The notes beneath the pieces were generated by a model. It had not been told where the DNA came from. It did not search any database and saw only the letters and a program-made list of their open reading frames with translations. A program made the translations under genes and the position numbers. Below are positions 1 to 7,487 of a stretch of DNA of 9,709 bases, piece by piece (position 1 is the stretch's first letter; every line of letters begins with the position of its first letter). The DNA is taken from NCBI GenBank assembly GCA_900545405.1, contig UQYT01000057.1:1-9709 (forward strand), written 5' to 3'. Source of the DNA: an uncultured Eubacteriales bacterium. GTDB lineage: Bacteria; Bacillota; Clostridia; Oscillospirales; Oscillospiraceae.

Positions 1-1118
<1,118 letters not shown>

Positions 1119-1182
1119 TTTGATATCCTCCTTAGTAATCAGTGGTTTTTAAGATTTACTTAGAATGTATCGTAAGCGAGGC

Positions 1183-3255
<2,073 letters not shown>

Positions 3256-3261
3256 AGAACG

Positions 3262-3285
3262 CTCCTAAACTTCCTACTAAACTTC
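3262..3285 (-). repeat. Tandem 12-bp repeat carrying the fusA ribosome binding site
   Basis: In the 30-nt rpsG-fusA gap the coding strand reads GAAGTTTAGTAG directly followed by GAAGTTTAGGAG, identical at 11 of 12 positions. The second copy contains the AGGAG that serves fusA; the single mismatch turns GTAG into GGAG. The repeat begins right after the rpsG stop codon. It looks like a local duplication. Confidence 0.85.
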
Positions 3286-3756
3286 TTACCACCTGAAATG
3301 TGCGAAGGCCTTGTTGGACTCCGCCATCTTGTGAGTATCCTCACGCTTCTTGACTGCGGCGCCGAGGCCGTTGCAGGCGTCCATTATCTCGCCGGCAAGG
3401 CGCTCCTTCATCGTCTTCTCGCTGCGCTTGCGGGCATACAGAGTCAGCCAGCGCAGGCCGAGGGTCTGACGGCGCTCGGGACGGACCTCGATAGGCACCT
3501 GATAGGTGGCGCCGCCGACGCGGCGGGCCTTGACCTCCAGGCTGGGCATGATGTTGTTCATGGCCTCAGTGAAAGCCTCGAGGGGATCCTTCCCGCTCTT
3601 GTTCTTGATTATATCAAACGCATCGTACACGACCTTCTGTGCGACGCCCTTCTTGCCGTCCAGCATGATGCTGTTGATGAGCTTGGTCACCAGCACGCTG
3701 TTGTACACAGGATCCGGCAAAATTTCTCTTTTGGGAACGTTACCTCTTCTGGGCAC
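3286..3756 (-). CDS. rpsG: 30S ribosomal protein S7
   Basis: S7 is a primary 16S rRNA binding protein that nucleates the head of the small subunit and lies near the E site. The product is 156 residues, the usual bacterial length. It begins MPRRGNVPKREILPDPVYNS and ends with the conserved THKMAESNKAFAHFRW; the middle has the family segment GGATYQVPIEVRPERR. I chose the GTG at 3756 rather than the upstream in-frame ATG at 3774, because AAGGAGG (3765-3771) lies eight bases before the GTG and overlaps the codons right after that ATG, and because the family begins at PRRG. It is the second gene of the str operon, 136 nt after rpsL. In E. coli S7 represses its own operon by binding the rpsL-rpsG spacer; the hairpins in the spacer here could serve that role, but this is inference. 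Confidence 0.98.
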   Translation of the reverse strand: MPRRGNVPKREILPDPVYNSVLVTKLINSIMLDGKKGVAQKVVYDAFDIIKNKSGKDPLEAFTEAMNNIMPSLEVKARRVGGATYQVPIEVRPERRQTLGLRWLTLYARKRSEKTMKERLAGEIMDACNGLGAAVKKREDTHKMAESNKAFAHFRW

Positions 3757-3764
3757 TATGCTTC

Positions 3765-3771
3765 CCTCCTT
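3765..3771 (-). promoter_or_regulatory. rpsG ribosome binding site that decides a GTG start
   Basis: AAGGAGG on the coding strand, eight bases before GTG 3756. It overlaps the start of the longer in-frame reading frame (ATG at 3774), which therefore cannot use it. It supports a 156-residue rather than a 162-residue S7. Confidence 0.9.
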
Positions 3772-3800
3772 CATTAAAAAATGACTTCATCGGTACTCGA

Positions 3801-3832
3801 GGGGCTCCCACGCCCCCCGCTGCGCCCCGCAG
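3801..3832 (-). promoter_or_regulatory. Two adjacent hairpins in the rpsL-rpsG spacer
   Basis: The spacer contains two inverted repeats side by side: CTGCG/CGCAG with a three-base loop (3820-3832) and GGGGC/GCCCC with a six-base loop (3801-3816). No T-tract follows on the operon strand, so a terminator is unlikely. Possible roles are an S7 translational operator, by analogy with E. coli, or an mRNA stability or processing element. The stems are seen; the role is inferred. Confidence 0.5.
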
Positions 3833-3892
3833 GTCCATACGATACGGAAAAATATCAATATCATACAAACAGTCGGAGCTTAGGCTGCCGGA

Positions 3893-4315
3893 TTATTTCT
3901 TGCCGGCCTTGGGACGCTTGGCGCCGTACTTGCTGCGGCCCTGCATACGTCCGGAGACGCCCTGGGTATCGAGCGTGCCGCGGATGATGTGGTAACGAAC
4001 ACCAGGCAGATCCTTGACACGGCCGCCGCGGATCATGACGACGCTGTGCTCCTGCAGGTTGTGGCCGACGCCGGGGATGTAGGCGGTGACCTCGTAGCCG
4101 TTGGTCAGACGCACACGGGCGATCTTACGCAGAGCGGAGTTCGGCTTTTTGGGGGTCGAGGTACGCACCGCGGTGCAGACGCCGCGCTTCTGAGGGCAGG
4201 AGATGTCCGTCTCGCAGTTCTTGATGGTGTTGAGACCCTTCTGCATGGCGGGGGAGGTGGACTTGTACGTGGCCTGCTCCCTTCCTTTTCTCACGAGCTG
4301 GTTGAATGTCGGCAT
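3893..4315 (-). CDS. rpsL: 30S ribosomal protein S12
   Basis: S12 sits at the decoding centre and controls translational accuracy. The 140-residue product begins MPTFNQLVRKGR and carries the conserved PKKPNSALRK (residues 55-64) and GRVKDLPGVRYH (98-109). It is about 14 residues longer before PKKPNS than the E. coli protein, as in Gram-positive S12. The two lysines where streptomycin resistance usually arises (E. coli K42/K43 and K87/K88, here K57 and K101) are both lysine, so the gene looks wild type there. Asp102 corresponds to the aspartate that many bacteria methylthiolate. The ATG at 4315 has AAGGAGG (4322-4328) six bases upstream; an in-frame ATG at 4414 has no ribosome binding site and would add non-family residues. 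It is the first gene of the str operon. Confidence 0.99.
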   Translation of the reverse strand: MPTFNQLVRKGREQATYKSTSPAMQKGLNTIKNCETDISCPQKRGVCTAVRTSTPKKPNSALRKIARVRLTNGYEVTAYIPGVGHNLQEHSVVMIRGGRVKDLPGVRYHIIRGTLDTQGVSGRMQGRSKYGAKRPKAGKK

Positions 4316-4430
4316 GGTTTTCCTCCTTTCCTGATATATTAGGATTTGTGTCGGATATCCGCAGGATCGGCACGTTTTTTCGGCTTTTCCCGCAAAAATC
4401 CCACCTCGTGGCATAATATGCCCGAGCGAA
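4316..4430 (-). promoter_or_regulatory. Untranslated leader of the str operon
   Basis: About 115 nt between the predicted start of transcription and the rpsL ATG. It contains a short inverted repeat, GGCAT/ATGCC with a three-base loop (4410-4422), and the palindrome CGGATATCCG (4352-4361). No terminator or recognised riboswitch is visible. The rpsL ribosome binding site is at 4322-4328. Whether the leader regulates anything is not known. Confidence 0.5.
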
Positions 4431-4435
4431 GATAG

Positions 4436-4464
4436 ATTTTAGCATATTGCACAAGATTAGTCAA
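4436..4464 (-). promoter_or_regulatory. Promoter of the str operon (sigma-A type, extended -10)
   Basis: On the minus strand, TTGACT (4459-4464), a 17-bp spacer and TAAAAT (4436-4441), with TG one base before the -10 box. Immediately upstream is an AT-rich block (4465-4484) with an inverted repeat GATTTTT/AAAAATC, which could act as an UP element. Transcription should start near 4429, giving a leader of about 115 nt before rpsL. Confidence 0.85.
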
Positions 4465-4487
4465 GATTTTTTATAATAAAAATCTCG

Positions 4488-4528
4488 AAAAAACCGCCCG
4501 GGGCCTGGGTCTTCAGGCTTCGGGCGGT
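4488..4528 (-). terminator. Intrinsic terminator of the carboxypeptidase gene
   Basis: Read on the minus strand: ACCGCCCG (4521-4528), an inner GCCTG/CAGGC stem, CGGGCGGT (4493-4500), then a run of T residues (4488-4493). It lies 17 bases after the stop codon of the gene at 4545-5345 and just ahead of the str operon promoter, so it insulates the two. Confidence 0.92.
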
Positions 4529-4544
4529 ATGTTCTGCTCACGGC

Positions 4545-5345
4545 TCACTCGTAGAGCGAGATGAACTGCTCCAGGCAGAGGTTGTTGTCCATGATGAACT
4601 CCGCGGCCACCTTGCCGACATAGCGGAAGTGCCAGGGCTCGTCCCAGCCGGTTATGGAGACCTTGGAGCTGGGGTAGCGGAGGATGAAGCCGTACTCCGC
4701 GCAGTTGTCCTTGAGCCAGGCGAGGAAGTCCTGGTCCATCTTGGAGGCGTCCATCTGGCTGTAATACTTGTCGGTGATGTCCACGGCGAGGCCGGTCTGG
4801 TGGTCGCTGGTGCCGGGGGGCGCCACGAGCTTGGCGGCCTCGGCGTAGTCCTCAGCGTCCGGGTAGTCCGGCCAGCTTATCTGGCTGGCCTTGCCGTTAT
4901 AGTTGTACTCCTGCGTGGAATACGGGCGGTAGGCCGTCATGATGTACGGGGTGTAGCCCGCGGCCCGCGCGGCGTTGAGGAAGTCCTCCAGCGCGCTCAC
5001 GGCGCGCTCGTCGAAGTACTGGGCGCTGTCCTCTATCGCCACGACCTGCGGGGAGTATTTGCCTATGTTGTGCTCGCTGTTCGCGAGGAGATATTCCCAG
5101 GAGTCTATGTCCACGTCCGGCTTGGTGTCCTGCGGGCGGTTGGTGTCCTCCGGGGCGGGGTTTACATCTATATTGGGGTCCGCGCTCACCTGGGGTTCCT
5201 GCGTAGTCTGGAGCATGCCCGCGTCCACGACGACGTCGTCCGGGTAGAGCCTGCTCATCTCGCTGGAGCGCGAAGAGACGACGATGATGAGGAATATCGT
5301 CAACACCACGAAGGTGAATGCCAGCAGAACATGCCGGGTCTTCAT
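4545..5345 (-). CDS. Membrane-anchored D-alanyl-D-alanine carboxypeptidase, VanY/M15 type
   Basis: Predicted zinc peptidase that trims the terminal D-alanine from peptidoglycan stem peptides on the outer face of the membrane. The 266-residue product has a hydrophobic N-terminal segment (about residues 6-24) after a short basic start; there is no lipobox, so it is probably a signal anchor or uncleaved signal. A Pro/Asp-rich linker follows (about 45-80). The catalytic domain (about 85-260) shows MTAYRPYSTQEYNY (136-149), the zinc motif SxHxxGxAxD at 180-189 (His182 and Asp189 as ligands), and EPWHF (236-240) with Glu236 as the likely catalytic base and His239 as the third ligand. These are the M15B (VanY) hallmarks. 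GAGGAGG lies upstream of the ATG. It is transcribed alone, with its own promoter and terminator. There is no vanA/vanH/vanX nearby, so ordinary cell wall maturation is more likely than glycopeptide resistance. Confidence 0.93.
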   Translation of the reverse strand: MKTRHVLLAFTFVVLTIFLIIVVSSRSSEMSRLYPDDVVVDAGMLQTTQEPQVSADPNIDVNPAPEDTNRPQDTKPDVDIDSWEYLLANSEHNIGKYSPQVVAIEDSAQYFDERAVSALEDFLNAARAAGYTPYIMTAYRPYSTQEYNYNGKASQISWPDYPDAEDYAEAAKLVAPPGTSDHQTGLAVDITDKYYSQMDASKMDQDFLAWLKDNCAEYGFILRYPSSKVSITGWDEPWHFRYVGKVAAEFIMDNNLCLEQFISLYE

Positions 5346-5407
5346 GCCGCCTCGCCTCCTCTCTTTGGGGTGGATGACCGGTGGGGGATGTGCCGAGTTT
5401 ATCTGGA

Positions 5408-5436
5408 ATTATAACATCACGGGTGGGGAAAAACAA
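5408..5436 (-). promoter_or_regulatory. Promoter of the VanY-type carboxypeptidase
   Basis: On the minus strand, TTGTTT (5431-5436), a 17-bp spacer and a perfect TATAAT (5408-5413), about 63 bases before the start codon. The -35 box is weak and the -10 box is consensus. It lies just after the terminator of the upstream gene. Confidence 0.7.
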
Positions 5437-5457
5437 GTCGTTTGACTTCCGGGCGCG

Positions 5458-5497
5458 AAAAACCGCAGGCGAAACGGCGTCATACCTGCGGTTTTTT
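5458..5497 (-). terminator. Intrinsic terminator of the repeat-domain membrane protein gene
   Basis: A 12-bp stem pairs 5458-5469 (AAAAACCGCAGG) with 5485-5496 (CCTGCGGTTTTT) around a 15-base loop. It begins about 19 bases after the stop codon at 5516. Because A and T runs flank both sides it could work in both directions, but only the minus-strand gene needs it. Confidence 0.9.
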
Positions 5498-5515
5498 GGC
5501 GATATTTGGGTCGTA

Positions 5516-6295
5516 TCAGCCGAATTGATCCGGCAGATAGACGGTGCCCGGGTCCACCGGCGTCTCGATGTAGCCGCTGTCCGGCTCATAGGGCGGGACG
5601 GTGATGTAGGGCCAGTAGGGGTCTGCCGTCTCGACGGGCACGGGCGTCGGCGTAGGAGTCGGCGTGGGCTGCGGGGTCTCGGGCACGACCTCGCGGAAGA
5701 TGGCGTAGATGGTGTGCTCCCCCGTCACGTTGGTGAAGGTGTAGCTGCCGGAGACCTCGGCCGTGTAGCCGTCCACCTTGAGCTCGGAGAGCTCATAGCC
5801 CGCGTCCGCCGTTATCGTGAAGGTGACGCTGTCGCCGTCCTCGACCTCGACTATGCCGGAGGGCGAGATGGACCCGCCATTGCCGGCGATGGCGTTTACG
5901 GTGTGCATCTCGGGAGCCTCGCTCTCCTCGGGAGGCGTGGGCGTGGGCGCCGGCGTGTTCTCCGCCGGGGGCGCGGTCTGCTCGGCCTGCGGGGCCTGGG
6001 TCTCGGCGGCGGGCGGCTCCGTCTCGGAGGCGCCGCGGTTGAAGTCGAATACGCCGCCCATGACGCAGAGCACCACGGTGAGCACCGCGAGCAGCAGCAC
6101 CGCGCCCACGATAAAGCCCCAGGTGCGGGTCCTGGGCGCCGCGTCGTAGCCGTCGCCGCGGTCTTCGTAGCCGCGGTCGTATTCCTCCTCGTATTCCCGC
6201 TCGCGCTCCCGGGCCCGGGCACGTTCGCGTTCGCGTTCCCTGTCCCGCCCGTTTCCGGGGGGCGGGGCGTTCCTTTTCATGTTGTCGTTGCTCAT
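5516..6295 (-). CDS. Single-pass membrane protein with Arg/Glu-rich cytoplasmic tail and extracellular repeat domain
   Basis: I do not recognise this as a named gene. The 259-residue product has four parts: a highly charged N-terminus (about 17-48) with alternating Arg-Glu pairs and then Tyr/Glu/Asp/Arg-rich sequence; one transmembrane helix (about 59-79); a Pro/Thr/Glu/Ala-rich linker (about 89-130); and a compact domain (131-201) with NGGSISPSG, VEDGDSVTFTI, ADAGYELSELKVDG and GEHTIYAIF. That domain resembles the Flg_new_2/InlB B-like bacterial repeats found in surface proteins of Firmicutes. A second Pro-Thr stretch (206-222) and a Tyr/Pro-rich tail follow. Topology is inferred as N-terminus inside, domain outside. 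I chose ATG 6295, with GAGG shortly upstream, over the GTG at 6307 (GTGAGGAC), which overlaps that site. It is transcribed alone, divergently from the dehydrogenase gene. The function is unknown; cell surface or wall attachment is possible. Confidence 0.85.
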   Translation of the reverse strand: MSNDNMKRNAPPPGNGRDRERERERARAREREREYEEEYDRGYEDRGDGYDAAPRTRTWGFIVGAVLLLAVLTVVLCVMGGVFDFNRGASETEPPAAETQAPQAEQTAPPAENTPAPTPTPPEESEAPEMHTVNAIAGNGGSISPSGIVEVEDGDSVTFTITADAGYELSELKVDGYTAEVSGSYTFTNVTGEHTIYAIFREVVPETPQPTPTPTPTPVPVETADPYWPYITVPPYEPDSGYIETPVDPGTVYLPDQFG

Positions 6296-6318
6296 TTTTG
6301 TCCTCACTCCGCGCCCGC

Positions 6319-6346
6319 TTTACAAATCCGCGGGCTGTGGTAAAAT
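6319..6346 (+). promoter_or_regulatory. Promoter of the short-chain dehydrogenase
   Basis: TTTACA (6319-6324), a 16-bp spacer and TAAAAT (6341-6346), with TG one base before the -10 box (extended -10). Transcription should begin near 6353, only about 12 bases before the ATG at 6365, so the mRNA leader would be very short. Confidence 0.65.
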
Positions 6347-6355
6347 CGTGCATGG

Positions 6356-6384
6356 GTGATAATTATGAAAAAAGCTCTTGTCAC
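6356..6384 (-). promoter_or_regulatory. Candidate promoter for the repeat-domain membrane protein
   Basis: On the minus strand, GTGACA (6379-6384, five of six matches), a 17-bp spacer and TATCAC (6356-6361, four of six). It lies in the first codons and ribosome binding region of the divergent dehydrogenase gene, about 60 bases before ATG 6295. It is a tentative call because the -10 box is weak. Confidence 0.3.
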
Positions 6385-7069
6385 GGGTTCCTCGCGCGGC
6401 ATAGGCGCGGCAGAGGCCCGGGCGCTGGCCGCAGCCGGCTGGCGCGTGACCATCAACTATCTCACGAGCCGCGAAAAGGCCGAGGCCCTCGCCGCCGAGC
6501 TCGGCACCGAGGCCCTGCGCGCGGACGTCGCGGATCCGGCGCAGGTGCGGGCCATGTTCGAGGCCGCCGGGCCCTTCGACCTGCTGGTGTGCAACGCCGG
6601 AGTCGCCTGGAGCGGGCTCTTGCAGGACATGACGGACGCCGAGTGGCGGCATATCTTCGACGTGAATGTGAGCGGTATGTTCCACTGCTGCCGCGAGGCG
6701 ATACCCTATATGGTGGAGCAAAAGCGCGGCTGCATAGTCTGCACTTCCTCCATTCTCGGCGTGCGCGGCGGCTCCTGCGAGACAGCGTATTCCGCCACCA
6801 AGGGCGCGGTCATAGCCTTCGTCAAGGGGCTCGCCAAGGAGCTCGGCCCCTCGGGCATCCGCGTGAACGCCGTGGCGCCCGGGGCCGTTGACACGGACAT
6901 GCTCTCCTGCTTCACGGCGGAGGACAAGGCCGCGATGGCCGAAAACTCCGCGCTCTGCCGCATCGGCCGGCCGGAGGACATCGCGGGCGTGGTCGCCTTC
7001 CTGGCGAGCGACGCCGCCTCCTTCGTCACGGGCCAGATACTCGGCGCGGACGGCGGCATGATAATCTAG
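6365..7069 (+). CDS. Short-chain dehydrogenase/reductase, FabG-like
   Basis: A classical SDR oxidoreductase using NAD(P)(H), likely cytoplasmic. The 234-residue product is close to the usual length. Seen: the nucleotide-binding TGSSRGIG (7-14), Asp54-Val55 for the adenine ring, a CNAG version of the NNAG motif (76-79), Asn101, Ser129 (or 128), and the catalytic YSATK (Tyr142, Lys146), then PGAVDTDM (172-179) and the C-terminal GADGG. INYLTSREKAEAL after the second strand resembles FabG proteins. It could be 3-oxoacyl-ACP reductase, but no other fatty acid synthesis gene is near, so a different substrate is equally possible. ATG 6365 is preceded by GGTGAT, a partial ribosome binding site; an in-frame GTG at 6356 is an alternative. 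It converges on the csoR-like gene, overlapping at the stop codons. Confidence 0.92.
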   Translation: MKKALVTGSSRGIGAAEARALAAAGWRVTINYLTSREKAEALAAELGTEALRADVADPAQVRAMFEAAGPFDLLVCNAGVAWSGLLQDMTDAEWRHIFDVNVSGMFHCCREAIPYMVEQKRGCIVCTSSILGVRGGSCETAYSATKGAVIAFVKGLAKELGPSGIRVNAVAPGAVDTDMLSCFTAEDKAAMAENSALCRIGRPEDIAGVVAFLASDAASFVTGQILGADGGMII

Positions 7070-7398
7070 TTCATGAACTGCTCGATGGCGCGGTCGAGCT
7101 GGGCTATGGCCTCCATGTCGCCGTGCTCCACGGCGTCGGCCAGGCAGTGCTCGACGTGGTCCTTGAGTATGACCTTGGCGGTGTTGTTGAGGGCGGAGCG
7201 CACCGCGGCGAGCTGGACCAGCACCTCGGTGCAGTCGCGCCCGTCCTCGACCATCTTGCGCACGGACTCGAGGTGGCCTATCGCGCGCGAGAGGCGGTTC
7301 AAAACGGCCTTGGTCTGCGTGTGAGAGTGCTTGTGCTCGTGGCTGTGCGTATACTCCACGCCGTCCGGCCCTATGTGCGTATGCGTATGCTCGCTCAT
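7066..7398 (-). CDS. CsoR-family metal-sensing transcriptional repressor with His-rich N-terminus
   Basis: Members of the CsoR/RcnR (DUF156) family are small all-helical repressors that leave the DNA when they bind a metal, usually Cu(I), or in relatives Ni/Co, sulfur species or formaldehyde. The 110-residue product has the family core NRLSRAIGHLESVRKMVEDGRDC. The Cu(I)-type ligand set is present: Cys56, His81 and Cys85 (the C, H, x3, C pattern). Tyr, which precedes the first Cys in B. subtilis CsoR, is Asp here. The first 26 residues contain many histidines in HTH, HSH and HKH runs around a central GPDG, probably an extra metal-binding tail. I chose ATG 7398, preceded by GGGAG at eight bases, over ATG 7413, which has no ribosome binding site. 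No copper pump or chaperone gene is in the window, so its targets are not visible. Its stop codon overlaps that of the convergent dehydrogenase gene. Confidence 0.93.
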   Translation of the reverse strand: MSEHTHTHIGPDGVEYTHSHEHKHSHTQTKAVLNRLSRAIGHLESVRKMVEDGRDCTEVLVQLAAVRSALNNTAKVILKDHVEHCLADAVEHGDMEAIAQLDRAIEQFMN

Positions 7399-7419
7399 GC
7401 TATCAACTCCCATGAGCTG

Positions 7420-7449
7420 ATTCTAAGATACCCCGGCCCTTTTTGTCAA
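7420..7449 (-). promoter_or_regulatory. Promoter of the csoR-like gene, with a possible operator in the spacer
   Basis: On the minus strand, TTGACA (7444-7449, consensus), an 18-bp spacer and TAGAAT (7420-7425). Transcription should start near 7413, leaving about 15 bases before ATG 7398. The spacer contains GGGCCGGGGTATC; G-tracts next to TAT/ATA are typical of CsoR-family operators, so autoregulation is plausible but inferred. Confidence 0.7.
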
Positions 7450-7471
7450 GCACGGCGAGGGCCGGGCTTTT
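7432..7471 (+). terminator. Terminator-like inverted repeat upstream of recQ
   Basis: Perfect 9-bp arms CCCGGCCCT (7432-7440) and AGGGCCGGG (7458-7466) around a 17-base loop, followed on the plus strand by CTTTT (7467-7471). It ends at the recQ ribosome binding site. It could stop plus-strand transcripts coming from the dehydrogenase gene. The T-tract is short, and the left arm and loop overlap the csoR promoter, so the function is uncertain. Confidence 0.5.
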
Positions 7472-7487
7472 AAAGGTGGTGTGTGCT

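Noticed and set aside
3801..3832. Transcription terminator between rpsL and rpsG
   Set aside because: The hairpins are not followed by a T-tract on the operon strand, and rpsG has no promoter of its own that I can see.
3893..4315. Streptomycin resistance mutation in rpsL
   Set aside because: Both critical positions (K57 and K101 here) are lysine, as in sensitive strains.
3893..4414. A longer S12 starting at ATG 4414
   Set aside because: No ribosome binding site, non-family residues, and the true start at 4315 has AAGGAGG. The added part falls in the mRNA leader.
4545..5345. Vancomycin resistance locus
   Set aside because: Only a VanY-like peptidase is present, with no vanH, ligase, vanX or two-component regulator. 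Such peptidases are common in ordinary wall maturation.
6178..6248. Simple-sequence DNA as a recombination or phase variation tract
   Set aside because: The repeated GCGTTC-type units encode the Arg/Glu run but are imperfect and mixed with other codons, so slippage is not obvious.
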